Assembly: GCF_042675705.1 (NCBI RefSeq)
Contig: NZ_JBHTJJ010000012.1
DNA length: 64,000 nucleotides
Direction: 5' to 3' (one strand)
Source of the DNA: Ruegeria arenilitoris
GTDB lineage: Bacteria; Pseudomonadota; Alphaproteobacteria; Rhodobacterales; Rhodobacteraceae
The translations under genes and the position numbers were made by a program. Position 1 is the first letter of the stretch. Every line of letters begins with the position of its first letter. Shown here piece after piece: positions 42,979 through 51,252 of the stretch. The notes below the pieces were generated by a model. The model was not told the DNA's origin. It made no database searches and worked only from the letters and a program-made list of their open reading frames with translations.

Positions 42979-43370
42979 TCCGGCTGACCCCCAAAACGAA
43001 ACCCGGCCGCGAGCCGACGATCGCCCTGATCAACGTGGTCTTTCTGATGCTGGTCTTCTTCATGATCGCGGGCACGCTGGCGCCGCCCCTGGGCCAGTCG
43101 GTGCAACTGGTGCGGACGGCGGATCTTGAAGGGCGCGAGCCCCCGGATGCGCTGGTCATCCGCGCCGACGGCGTGCTGGAATATCGCGGGGCCGAGCTGA
43201 CGGATGTGGCAGCCTATGTCGAGCGCGCCTCGATCGACCTGCCATTGGATGCCGTGCGGCTGGTGCCCGACCGGGCCTTGCCGGCGGTGCGGTTGAAACA
43301 GGTCAGCGACGCCCTGCGGGTCCTGGGCGCCAACCGGGTCTTCGTTGTGACCGAGCGGGGCCTGCCATGA
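42975..43370 (+). CDS. ExbD-type protein 2
   Basis: 131 residues. Its helix reads TIALINVVFLMLVFFMIAG, where the position of the essential ExbD aspartate is occupied by asparagine (LINVVF instead of LIDVIF). Translationally coupled on both sides by four-base overlaps. The loss of the protonatable Asp suggests a structural partner of the first ExbD rather than an independent proton carrier. Confidence 0.82.
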   Translation: MIRLTPKTKPGREPTIALINVVFLMLVFFMIAGTLAPPLGQSVQLVRTADLEGREPPDALVIRADGVLEYRGAELTDVAAYVERASIDLPLDAVRLVPDRALPAVRLKQVSDALRVLGANRVFVVTERGLP

Positions 43371-44107
43371 TCCCGCAATCCCGCATCATGGCCGCCGTGC
43401 TGGTCGTGCTAGCCGCCGCGACCCACGCCGCCGCCCTGTTCGAATTCGACACGGACGAGGCGGTTTTCGTCGAAGGCGGTGGCGCGGTTGCCCCTGCGGC
43501 GCTGGGGTCCTCGTTCCGGGACTATGCGGCCGGAACCGTGGCCACACCGCCCGCCACCACCCGTCACTCACCCGTTGCCCCGACACAGACCGCGTCAGAG
43601 GCCCCGGCGGACCGTGCGCGCGCGCAGCCGGCCACCAGGTTGCAGGTGCAGGCCCCGGCCCAGCGGCAGAACGCCCATTCGCCGACCCTGCAAAAACCCG
43701 AGCCGCAGCAGGCCCGGCCTCCAAAACCACACACCCCGACCGGCAATGCCGCGGTCAGCCGTAAAAAGGGCAGCGCCACCGGCAACGCGGCGACCGGGGC
43801 GGCCTCGGCGAAACGGACGAACCGCGCCGCGCAGGAGCAGGGCAATGCCGAGGCCAGCACCTATGCCGGTCTGGTCAAGCGCAGGATCCTGCGGGCGCGG
43901 CGCAAAAGCGTGAACATCCAGGGCTCGGTTCGGGTGGCCTTTCGCATCGCCGACAACGGCGCGCTGGCTTCGGTCAGCGTTGCCCGCAGCTCGGGCTCGT
44001 CCCGGCTGGATCAGGTCGCACTGGCACAGGTCCGGGCCGCCGCGCCCTTCCCGCCGCCGCCGGCCTCGGCCCGCCGCGCCTATTCGATGGAAATCGTCAG
44101 CAAATAG
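43367..44107 (+). CDS. tonB: TonB-like energy transducer
   Basis: 246 residues: N-terminal membrane helix (about 8-25), a long Pro/Ala/Gln-rich periplasmic spacer (about 60-160), and a C-terminal TonB domain with YAGLVKRRILRARRKSVNIQGSVRV (given by YAGLVKRRIL near 167) and a late ASVSVARSSGSSRLDQVAL. The protein couples ExbBD to HmuR. Last gene of the heme run, ending 23 bases from the convergent LysR gene. Confidence 0.87.
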   Translation: MIPQSRIMAAVLVVLAAATHAAALFEFDTDEAVFVEGGGAVAPAALGSSFRDYAAGTVATPPATTRHSPVAPTQTASEAPADRARAQPATRLQVQAPAQRQNAHSPTLQKPEPQQARPPKPHTPTGNAAVSRKKGSATGNAATGAASAKRTNRAAQEQGNAEASTYAGLVKRRILRARRKSVNIQGSVRVAFRIADNGALASVSVARSSGSSRLDQVALAQVRAAAPFPPPPASARRAYSMEIVSK

Positions 44108-44130
44108 AAACTCAAACCATGCTAATCCGA

Positions 44131-45060
44131 CTACCTATTTTCCAGCGGCTTCAGCAGATCGAACACCTGTTGCCGCATCCATTTTGCCATCGGATTTGCA
44201 TCCGATCGTCTGTGCCAGATAGCGATGATGTTGACGGGTTCGATTTCGAACGGCGGGGCAAGGACCTTCAGGCCGAACTCCGGCGCAAACTTCCTGGCCA
44301 GTTGAGAAGGCACCAAGGCCACAAGATCGCTTGCACTGACTACTCGGCACACCCCTGAAAACACCGGAAGCGTCATCGCGACGTGCCTTTTCCGACCGAC
44401 TTTCGCCAGAGCCGCATCGCCCATCGCCGCCAGTTTGCCCTCGGGAGAAAACAGCACATGCGACAAGGCGCAGAAGGTTTCCATCGGAAGCTCGGTGCCG
44501 TCTTCGATCTGTGCAAGGAACGGATTGTCAACGCGACCGACGACCATGAAGGACGAACGGAACAGCACCTCTCGGCTGATCCAATCCGGAGAATCTGTAT
44601 CCGGGATCAACGCCAGATCAGCATGGTAACGCTCAAGGCTCTCGACATAGTTCTCGGGAACAAGGTCCACCAATTGCGCGACCATTTTCGGAGCCTTGCG
44701 ATTCAGAACGCCCCCAAGGCCGGGCATCAGCAGCTCGGCGAAAAAGTCGCTGGCCGCGATCTTGAAAGTTTCGGATGCCTGCCTGGGGTCGAAGTGATCA
44801 TTGCGGCTCAGCAGACTTTCCAGTCGATTGAGTTCCTCACGCAGCCCGTCCTTGATCGAAACCGCAAAATCCGTTGGGACAAGCTGATTTCCCCGCCGCA
44901 CAAACAGATCGTCACCCAAGGCGTGCCGCAGGCGGTTCAACGCATTCGACACTGCGGATTGCGAGACCCCAAGTCTTTCCCCTGCCTTGGTGGTGGACCC
45001 CGCCGCCAGAATCGCGTCAAGAACACGGAGCAGGTTCAAATCAAGCGTTGCGAAATTCAT
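44131..45060 (-). CDS. LysR-family regulator divergent from cupin/GST genes
   Basis: 309 residues. Helix-turn-helix: LRVLDAILAAGSTTKAGERLGVSQ continuing to SAVSNALNRLRHALGDDLF. The effector domain contains ADLALIPDTDSPDW and a late GLKVLAPPFEIEP, resembling the NodD/DntR-type subgroup (PBP2). A 15-bp palindrome begins six bases upstream of its start codon. Target is probably the divergent cupin-GST pair. This stretch is visibly less GC-rich than its surroundings. Confidence 0.87.
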   Translation of the reverse strand: MNFATLDLNLLRVLDAILAAGSTTKAGERLGVSQSAVSNALNRLRHALGDDLFVRRGNQLVPTDFAVSIKDGLREELNRLESLLSRNDHFDPRQASETFKIAASDFFAELLMPGLGGVLNRKAPKMVAQLVDLVPENYVESLERYHADLALIPDTDSPDWISREVLFRSSFMVVGRVDNPFLAQIEDGTELPMETFCALSHVLFSPEGKLAAMGDAALAKVGRKRHVAMTLPVFSGVCRVVSASDLVALVPSQLARKFAPEFGLKVLAPPFEIEPVNIIAIWHRRSDANPMAKWMRQQVFDLLKPLENR

Positions 45061-45065
45061 GTCGG

Positions 45066-45080
45066 TAATACCGCGTATTA
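45066..45080. promoter_or_regulatory. Palindrome adjacent to the LysR start
   Basis: TAATAC-CGC-GTATTA is a perfect 6+3+6 inverted repeat immediately upstream of the LysR ATG at 45060, well placed for autorepression and control of the divergent cupin gene. Confidence 0.55.
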
Positions 45081-45129
45081 TGAACTTTCGTTAGATTGAT
45101 ACCGTTTTTTGCGCCTACAAGTAAGGTAC

Positions 45130-45143
45130 CGAAAGCGCTTTCG
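45130..45143. promoter_or_regulatory. LacI-type palindrome upstream of the cupin gene
   Basis: CGAAAGCGCTTTCG is a perfect 14-bp palindrome with the central GCGC of LacI-family operators. It lies 28 bases before the cupin ATG. The closest LacI gene in the window (23125) recognises a related but different sequence, so the cognate regulator is unknown. Confidence 0.45.
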
Positions 45144-45171
45144 TTTCATGTCGGATCAAAGGACAGAAGCG

Positions 45172-45615
45172 ATGCATGATCATCTGGTTGATGACGCCAC
45201 GCTCGAATGGCAGGGCGTTCGTTACAAAACAATTCTGGACCCCGCCGAAACCGGTGGTGCCATGTCGATTGTAGACAGCCTTTCGCCGGTCGGAAGCGGT
45301 CCGCCACGGCACATCCATCACGCAGAAGACGAAGTCTTCGTGATTTTGACCGGTGTCTGCAAAGTCTGGGTCGAAGGTGTCGAAACACGTGTCGGCCCGG
45401 GCGAAAGCATCTTCATAGCCCGCGGAAAAGAACACACGTTCAAGGTCATCGGTGATGAGCCCAGCCGTCACCTTGTGGTTCTCACACCGGGAGGTTTCGA
45501 GGGCTTCTTCCACGCCATGGCAACGGCCCGGTACAAAATTCCGGAAGACATGCCGGGCATCGAGGCCGTGGCCGCCAAGTACAACCTGTCATTTACTGGC
45601 CCTCCATTGGATTGA
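45172..45615 (+). CDS. Cupin-domain protein
   Basis: 147 residues from ATG 45172, chosen for the AGGA upstream; ATG 45148 is an alternative. One cupin: motif 1 is PRHIHHAEDEVFVILTG (metal His/His/Glu) near residue 43, and motif 2 is GPGESIFIARGKEHTFKV near residue 74. A single-domain cupin can be a small dioxygenase, isomerase or binding protein. It is followed five bases later by a GST gene, suggesting a joint role in processing an aromatic or conjugated compound. Confidence 0.8.
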   Translation: MHDHLVDDATLEWQGVRYKTILDPAETGGAMSIVDSLSPVGSGPPRHIHHAEDEVFVILTGVCKVWVEGVETRVGPGESIFIARGKEHTFKVIGDEPSRHLVVLTPGGFEGFFHAMATARYKIPEDMPGIEAVAAKYNLSFTGPPLD

Positions 45616-45620
45616 ACGTC

Positions 45621-46430
45621 ATGACCCAGCACATCGTCTATCATATTCCCGTGTGTCCCTTTTCACAGCGGCTTGAAATTCTGCTGGCGTTGCGGGGGAT
45701 GCGGGACCGGGTAGAGTTCCGCGTCGTGGACATCACCAAACCCCGCGATCCAGAACTGCTGAAGAAAACGCGCGGAACGACCGCTCTGCCGGTTCTCGAG
45801 ACTCCGGACGGGCAGATCATCAAGGAGAGCCTCGTGATCCTGCGCTATCTCGATGAAATGCTCGAAGGGCCAACGCTGCGGCGCACCGACCCGGCCGAGC
45901 ATGCGGTCGAGTCGATGCTGATTGCCAAAGAAGGCGCCTTCACCATGACCGGCTACGTCTATGTGATGAACCAGGACCCCGCGCAGAAAGACGCCCACAT
46001 CGAAAAACTGCTCGCGCTATATCGTGACCTCAATGACTTTCTCCTGACCCACAACCCGAACGGTGTTTTTCTGTTCGATCAGTTCGGGTTGGCCGAGGCG
46101 GTATTCACACCGATGTTCCAACGCTTCTGGTTTCTGGAATATTACGAGGACTTCGAACTCCCGCAAAACGGCGAGTACGACAGGGTCCGAGACTGGAAAG
46201 CCGCCTGCATGGCCCATGAGGCCACGGGGCAGGTGAAACAAGAAGAAATCGTGAAACTCTACTACGACTATGCCTTGGGTGCCGGAAACGGAGCGTTGGT
46301 GGGCGGCCGCAAAGTGTCGAGCTTTGCGTTCGAGCCACATTGGAAGTCGAGGCCAATGCCGCCGCGGGACAAATACGCCGGGACGGCATCGGACAAAGAA
46401 CTTGGGCTGGTAGTCCCGGCATCTGATTGA
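45621..46430 (+). CDS. Glutathione S-transferase family protein
   Basis: 269 residues. The thioredoxin-like N-domain has VCPFSQRLEILL with the Cys of the active-site CPxS motif (about residue 12) and LPVLETPDGQIIKESLVILRYLD containing the cis-Pro and glutathione gamma-Glu Ser (given by LPVLETPDG and KESLVI). The C-domain is long and ends with an extra tail of about 50 residues. Cys instead of Ser/Tyr at the active site recalls Omega, Beta and lyase-type GSTs. It is coupled to the cupin gene. Substrate unknown. Confidence 0.83.
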   Translation: MTQHIVYHIPVCPFSQRLEILLALRGMRDRVEFRVVDITKPRDPELLKKTRGTTALPVLETPDGQIIKESLVILRYLDEMLEGPTLRRTDPAEHAVESMLIAKEGAFTMTGYVYVMNQDPAQKDAHIEKLLALYRDLNDFLLTHNPNGVFLFDQFGLAEAVFTPMFQRFWFLEYYEDFELPQNGEYDRVRDWKAACMAHEATGQVKQEEIVKLYYDYALGAGNGALVGGRKVSSFAFEPHWKSRPMPPRDKYAGTASDKELGLVVPASD

Positions 46431-46514
46431 AGCCAGAAGGCACCCGGGTCGATTGGCCCCCTCCGCGGAGGACCGACGCCCACAACACGCATTCGGCTAT
46501 GGCCCGGTGGCGCA

Positions 46515-46544
46515 CAGCCGGTCCTACGTCACGAGTACCGGCTG
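46515..46544. terminator. Weak bidirectional hairpin between convergent GST and xylA genes
   Basis: CAGCCGGT (46515-46522) pairs with ACCGGCTG (46537-46544) across a 14-base loop. There is no T-run, so it may be a factor-dependent or processing end. The rest of the 169-base gap shows nothing else. Confidence 0.35.
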
Positions 46545-46599
46545 ATGAAACCGAACCAATCCGAACCTTCTGGGTGCGAAACTGTTGAACCTACAGCCG

Positions 46600-47907
46600 T
46601 CAGACGAACCTGTTGACGTAGTTCTCCAACCGCTCCTGCCTTCCGGATCGAGGCTCGGGATTGATACCTTCGGCCAACACCCGGGCCGCGATTTCATCCA
46701 GCGATGAGGCAAGCATGGATTGCGCCTCCGGGCTGTCCCATCCGGAATATCTGTCGGTCAACGCGGCATCAAGCCCGCCATCCTCGATCATCGCGGCCGC
46801 GGCCTTCAACCCGCGGGCACAGACGTCCATGCCGCCCACATGCGCCGCGACAAGATCCTCGGGGTCGATCGACTGGCGGCGGATCTTGGCGTCGAAATTC
46901 GTGCCCCCGGTCGAAAACCCTCCGGCCTTGAGGATGTAGTAGTAGGCCAACGCGACTTCTGGCACGTTGTTGGGAAACTGGTCGGTGTCCCATCCAGATT
47001 GATAATCGTTTCGGTTCATGTCGATCGAACCCAGCATACCCTCGGCCGCCGCCACGGCGATCTCATGTTCAAAGCTGTGGCCAGCGAGGATCGCGTGGCC
47101 CTGTTCCAGGTTCAGCTTCACTTCGTCTTCCAGCCCATATTTCCTGAGAAACCCGATGCAGGTTGCGGCGTCATAGTCGTATTGGTGCTTGGAGGGTTCC
47201 TGTGGCTTCGGCTCGACCAAGATGGTGCCCTTGAACCCGATCTTGTGCTTGTAGTCGACAACCATGTTCAGGAACCGTCCCATATGGTCCAGTTCCAGCC
47301 CCAGATCGGTGTTCAGCAACGTCTCGTAGCCTTCGCGCCCGCCCCACAACACATAGTTCTCGCCGCCCAGCTTGTGGGTCGCGTCCATACAGGATTTCAC
47401 GGTTGCTGCGGCAAAGGCAAAGACGTCCGGATCAGGGTTCGTGCTGGCACCCCCCATCCAGCAGCGATGGCTGAACATATTGGCAGTACCCCAAAGCAGC
47501 TTGGTTCCCGACGCCTGCATCTTTTCACCGATATAGTCGGTGATTTCCTCAAGCGTGCGCAGGTTTTCGGCAAAGCTGCCCTGTTCGGGTCGAATATCCG
47601 CGTCGTGCCAGCAGAAATAGGGCTGACCCAGTATTTCAAACATCTCAAAGGCGACATCGGCCTTCATCCGGGCGCGCCCCATGTCGTCTTGCGGGTGCCA
47701 CGGGCGTACAAGGGTCGGACCACCGAACGGGTCTCCGCCCTCCCATGCGAAAGAGTGCCACCAGGCGACGGCAAAGCGCAGATGGTCCTCCATGCGCTTG
47801 CCCAACACCATTTCGTCCGGGTCATAATGACGGAACGCCAGCGGGTTCCGACTGTCTACGCCTTCGTACCGGACCTTTTCGATACCCTCGAAGAAACCGC
47901 TTGTCAT
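46600..47907 (-). CDS. xylA: Xylose isomerase
   Basis: 435 residues, the usual class II length. Typical motifs: WHSFAWEGGDPFGGPT near residue 49, WGGREGYETLLNTDLGLE near 188, ILVEPKPQEPSKHQYD near 230 with metal-binding Glu, and the late GGTNFDAKIRRQSID with metal Asp residues. It converts D-xylose to D-xylulose for XylB. It follows xylG by nine bases and is the last gene of the xylF-H-G-A operon. Confidence 0.95.
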   Translation of the reverse strand: MTSGFFEGIEKVRYEGVDSRNPLAFRHYDPDEMVLGKRMEDHLRFAVAWWHSFAWEGGDPFGGPTLVRPWHPQDDMGRARMKADVAFEMFEILGQPYFCWHDADIRPEQGSFAENLRTLEEITDYIGEKMQASGTKLLWGTANMFSHRCWMGGASTNPDPDVFAFAAATVKSCMDATHKLGGENYVLWGGREGYETLLNTDLGLELDHMGRFLNMVVDYKHKIGFKGTILVEPKPQEPSKHQYDYDAATCIGFLRKYGLEDEVKLNLEQGHAILAGHSFEHEIAVAAAEGMLGSIDMNRNDYQSGWDTDQFPNNVPEVALAYYYILKAGGFSTGGTNFDAKIRRQSIDPEDLVAAHVGGMDVCARGLKAAAAMIEDGGLDAALTDRYSGWDSPEAQSMLASSLDEIAARVLAEGINPEPRSGRQERLENYVNRFV

Positions 47908-47916
47908 ACCTGCCCC

Positions 47917-48723
47917 CTATTCCGAGTTTTGCCCGGGCTGCTTGCCCAGAATGATCATCGACAGCAGATCGTCGTCGGTCACGTCCGCGATATCGACCGT
48001 GCCGACCAGCTTGCCGTTCTTCATGACCGAGGCCCGATCACACAAATCCATGACCGCATGGACGTCGTGGTCGATCAGGAAAATTCCGATCCCCTGCGCC
48101 TTGAGCTGGTGAATCAGATCGGCCACCATTTGCGTTTCGTGCGGGCCCAAGGCGGCCGTCGGTTCGTCCATGATCAGGATGCGGGCGTTGAAATAGACTG
48201 CACGCGCGATGGCCACCGACTGTCGCTGGCCTCCGGACAGAGCCGAAACCGGATCGTTGAACTTCTGAAAATTGGGGTTCAGCTGCGCCATGATCTTACG
48301 GCATTCGGCCTCCATCGCCGCGTCGTTGACCAGACCGAAAGGCGTAGTCATTTCGCGTCCCAGGAACAGGTTCGAGGTGGCGTCCAGATTGTCGGCCAAG
48401 GCCAAGGTCTGGTAGATCGTCTCGATATTGTTGGCCCGCGCGTCGCGCGGGTTGTTAATCTCGACCGGTTTGCCATCGATCAGGATCTGCCCGTGGTCCA
48501 TCTGATAGGCTCCGGACAGGACCTTGATCAGCGTCGATTTGCCAGCCCCGTTGTGCCCCAGCAGTCCCACCACCTCGCCGGGATACAGGTCGACCGAGAC
48601 TTGGTCGACGGCCTTGATCCCGCCGAACGAGATCGAAATGTCTCGCATCTCGACCAGAGGTGGTTGCCCGGATCCGCGACCGGATGCCGGCGGCGTTTTC
48701 TGAGTTTCCTGCGCTTGCGTCAT
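47917..48723 (-). CDS. xylG: Xylose ABC transporter ATPase
   Basis: 268 residues from ATG 48723. A single ATPase domain: Walker A GHNGAGKST near residue 55, signature LSGGQRQSVAIARAV near residue 160, Walker B ILIMDEPTAAL. E. coli XylG is twice as long with two ATPase domains; the single-domain form resembles FrcA-like proteins of Alphaproteobacteria. Start overlaps the xylH stop by four bases. Longer upstream readings cross xylH and are rejected. Confidence 0.88.
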   Translation of the reverse strand: MTQAQETQKTPPASGRGSGQPPLVEMRDISISFGGIKAVDQVSVDLYPGEVVGLLGHNGAGKSTLIKVLSGAYQMDHGQILIDGKPVEINNPRDARANNIETIYQTLALADNLDATSNLFLGREMTTPFGLVNDAAMEAECRKIMAQLNPNFQKFNDPVSALSGGQRQSVAIARAVYFNARILIMDEPTAALGPHETQMVADLIHQLKAQGIGIFLIDHDVHAVMDLCDRASVMKNGKLVGTVDIADVTDDDLLSMIILGKQPGQNSE

Positions 48724-50018
48724 TTTCCACCCAATCGCTTGCGATAGACGATGTCGATATAGACGGCCAGAACCAGCACACTGCCGACGACGATGTTCTG
48801 GAACGGCGCATCCACGCCGACCATGGCCATGCCCGATTGCAGCGCCTGCATGATCAGCGCACCAAGGATCGCGCCATAGATGGTGCCGATGCCACCAGAC
48901 AGGGCGGTTCCGCCAATGACCGCTGCCGCGATCACCCGCAGTTCGTCCAGTGTTCCGATGTCGTTGGAATGGTTGGCCAGCCGCGCCGAGGCGACCACCG
49001 CCGAAACCGCGCAAAGGAAGCCCATCAGCGCAAAGATCTTGACGGTCAGCAGGCGGGTATTGATGCCCGACAGTTCGGCTGCGTCCGGGTTGCCGCCGGT
49101 CGCGAAGATATAGCGTCCGAACCGGGTCTTGCGGGCCACGACCGTCAGGGTCACGGCGACGATGATCAGGATCAGGACCGAGATCGGGATGCCGTATCCG
49201 ACGATCAGGCCCTCGGGCATCGTCTCGCCGCGGGCTTCGAACATACGCCGCAACCGGCGGGTCGGAATGGCATAGCTGTTCAGGATGTACACATATCCAA
49301 GAATGCTCGCCGCAATGATACCGGCGAGCGTTGCCTCGGCCCAGACGGGTTTGACCGGGAAGCCATGCGCCGCCTTGGCCCGGCGGCTGCCCCACAGCGC
49401 CCAGATCGCAATGGCCGAAGCAAACAACCCGAACAGCCAGCTTGCCGTTGTCCCCAAGGTTCCGTTCGTTCCCCCGAACATCAGGAAATTGCTGTCCAGC
49501 GGCCCGATTGTCTGCCCGCTTGTCAGATACCAGGCGACGTTGCGCCAGACCAGAAAGCCACCCAAAGTCACGATGAACGCCGGAATGGTCAGGTAGCCGA
49601 CCATCCAGCCGTGAAACGCTCCGATCAGCGTTCCGATGGCAAGACCGACCAGGATGGTGATGATCCAGGTGGCGGGATGGTCCAGCCCCATCCCCAACAC
49701 GCGCGGCAACAACTCGGTCTGCGTCATGGCCATCACCGCCGAGGTGGTCGCCAGCAACGCGCCAACGGACAGGTCGATGTGCCGGGTTACGATGATGAAC
49801 ACCATACCGCAGGCCATGATCGCCACCGAAACCGATTGGATCGACAGGTTGAACAGGTTGCGGGGCGTCAGGAACCGTCCGTCAGTGACGATATTGAACC
49901 CGATGCACAGGATCACGAATGCGCCGATCATGCCCAAAAGCCGCATGTCCAGTTCCAGCTGTTGGAACAGGCTTGGCTTGGTTTTCTGAGGTATCGGCTG
50001 AGACGAAGTTTCGGTCAT
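48720..50018 (-). CDS. xylH: Xylose ABC transporter permease
   Basis: 432 residues from ATG 50018. RbsC/XylH-family permease with about ten helices: LFNLSIQSVSVAIMACGMVF, HIDLSVGALLATTSAVM near residue 80, GYLTIPAFIVTLGGFLVWRN and late VRKT/ATGGNPDAAELSGIN with IGGTALSGGIGTIYGAILGA (given by IGGTALSGGIGT). The long insert between helices (about 180-290) is characteristic of XylH. It sits behind a hairpin after xylF. Confidence 0.9.
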   Translation of the reverse strand: MTETSSQPIPQKTKPSLFQQLELDMRLLGMIGAFVILCIGFNIVTDGRFLTPRNLFNLSIQSVSVAIMACGMVFIIVTRHIDLSVGALLATTSAVMAMTQTELLPRVLGMGLDHPATWIITILVGLAIGTLIGAFHGWMVGYLTIPAFIVTLGGFLVWRNVAWYLTSGQTIGPLDSNFLMFGGTNGTLGTTASWLFGLFASAIAIWALWGSRRAKAAHGFPVKPVWAEATLAGIIAASILGYVYILNSYAIPTRRLRRMFEARGETMPEGLIVGYGIPISVLILIIVAVTLTVVARKTRFGRYIFATGGNPDAAELSGINTRLLTVKIFALMGFLCAVSAVVASARLANHSNDIGTLDELRVIAAAVIGGTALSGGIGTIYGAILGALIMQALQSGMAMVGVDAPFQNIVVGSVLVLAVYIDIVYRKRLGGK

Positions 50019-50043
50019 TTCCGATCTTTCAAATTCAGCAAGG

Positions 50044-50073
50044 GTCCCCGGCCCGCCCATGCAGGCCGGGGAC
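50044..50073 (-). other. Stem-loop after xylF
   Basis: GTCCCCGGCC (50044-50053) pairs perfectly with GGCCGGGGAC (50064-50073) around a ten-base loop, starting eight bases beyond the xylF stop. No T-run. It probably stabilises the xylF message or reduces read-through to xylH. Confidence 0.6.
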
Positions 50074-50081
50074 TTTGGAGT

Positions 50082-51101
50082 TTAGTTGCAGGGTGCTGGG
50101 CCGTTCTCGACGCCTTGGCACAGATCTTCCAGCGCGATCCATCCGGCATCCACAACAACCGACAGATTGTCCTTGGTAATCGGAACCGGAGCCAGGAAGA
50201 CAGAATTCATCGTCGTTCCACCCGGCGAGGTCCAGCTGACCACTCCGTCGATTTCCGACGGGTCGGTGCCACTGCTGAGTGCGACGGCAATCTCGCCGGC
50301 GGCCTTGCCCAGCTCGCGTGCGTCCTTCCAGACGGAAACGGTCTGCGTACCCAAGGCCACGCGGTTCAGCGCGGCGTGATCGCCATCCTGACCCGACACT
50401 GGGATACCTTCCATGCCCTGCGCGGTCAGCGCCGCGACAACGCCACCTGCGGTCCCGTCATTCGACGCGACAACCGCATCGACCTTGTTTTCATTGGCGG
50501 TCAGGATCTGTTCCATGTTCCGCTGCGCATTGGCGGGCAACCAGCCATCGGTATAGGCTTCACCGACGATCACGATGTCACCACTGTCCAGCGCCGCCTG
50601 AAGGATTTCCTGCTGGCCACCGCGCAGGAAGTCCGCGTTCGGATCCGTAGGCGAACCCTTGATCATGACGTAGTTTCCCTTGGGCATCGCCTCGTACACG
50701 GCGCGCGCCTGCATGCGCCCCACTTCGACATTGTCGAAGGTCAGGTAGAAGGCGCGATCGTCCTCGATCAGGCGGTCGTAGGCGATGACGGGAATGCCCT
50801 CATCCGCGGCGGCCTGTACGGCCGGACCGATGGCCTGCGCGTCCTGCGCCAGAATGATCAGGGCGTCCACACCCTGTGCGATCAGGCTTTCGATGTCGGA
50901 CAGCTGCTTGGCCGAGGACGACTGGGCGTCCGCCGAGATATATTCGGCCCCACCGGCCTCAAGCGCAGACTTGATTGCCGCTTCGTCCGTTTTCCAGCGC
51001 TCTTCCTGAAAGTTGGACCAGCTTACGCCGACGACCGGCTCGGCAAAGACAGCCGAGCCAACCATGGCAACAGCAGCTGAAAAGCTGAGAATTCGTTTCA
51101 T
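50082..51101 (-). CDS. xylF: Xylose-binding periplasmic protein
   Basis: 339 residues from ATG 51101 (GGGAGGA upstream). Signal peptide to about AVFAEP (residue 22). Sugar-binding features: VGVSWSNFQEERWKTDE, ALIILAQDAQAIGPAV, PVIAYDRLI, VDAVVASNDGTAGGVV and ISGQDGD-like PVSGQDGDHAALN with the Asp/Asn residues that hold xylose. First gene of xylF-H-G-A, divergent from xylR across the shared operator. Confidence 0.92.
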   Translation of the reverse strand: MKRILSFSAAVAMVGSAVFAEPVVGVSWSNFQEERWKTDEAAIKSALEAGGAEYISADAQSSSAKQLSDIESLIAQGVDALIILAQDAQAIGPAVQAAADEGIPVIAYDRLIEDDRAFYLTFDNVEVGRMQARAVYEAMPKGNYVMIKGSPTDPNADFLRGGQQEILQAALDSGDIVIVGEAYTDGWLPANAQRNMEQILTANENKVDAVVASNDGTAGGVVAALTAQGMEGIPVSGQDGDHAALNRVALGTQTVSVWKDARELGKAAGEIAVALSSGTDPSEIDGVVSWTSPGGTTMNSVFLAPVPITKDNLSVVVDAGWIALEDLCQGVENGPAPCN

Positions 51102-51169
51102 GATTTCCTCCCGTTGATGGGGCCATCGCGTCATGATTCGCGGCCCTCGTGTTTCTGCGTATCATATTT

Positions 51170-51186
51170 ATTTCAGCGGGTAAAAT
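51170..51186. promoter_or_regulatory. Candidate XylR operator, xylF/xylR promoter
   Basis: ATTTCAGCGGGTAAAAT matches 14 of 17 positions of the element at 57700-57716 before xylB, and both read on the same strand relative to the regulated gene. Partial dyad symmetry (ATTT...AAAT). Downstream a second small inverted repeat, GTAAA-ATA-TTTAC (51180-51192), overlaps it. Confidence 0.68.
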
Positions 51187-51252
51187 ATTTACTCTGTTCG
51201 CAGGCTCCAAATCCCAATAGATTGAGGCCAACAGAAGATTCGCGGAGACAAG

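Noticed and set aside
48660..51080. Long plus-strand open frame opposite xylH and xylF.
   Set aside because: Shadow of the xylose transporter genes; no signal, motif or ribosome site supports it.
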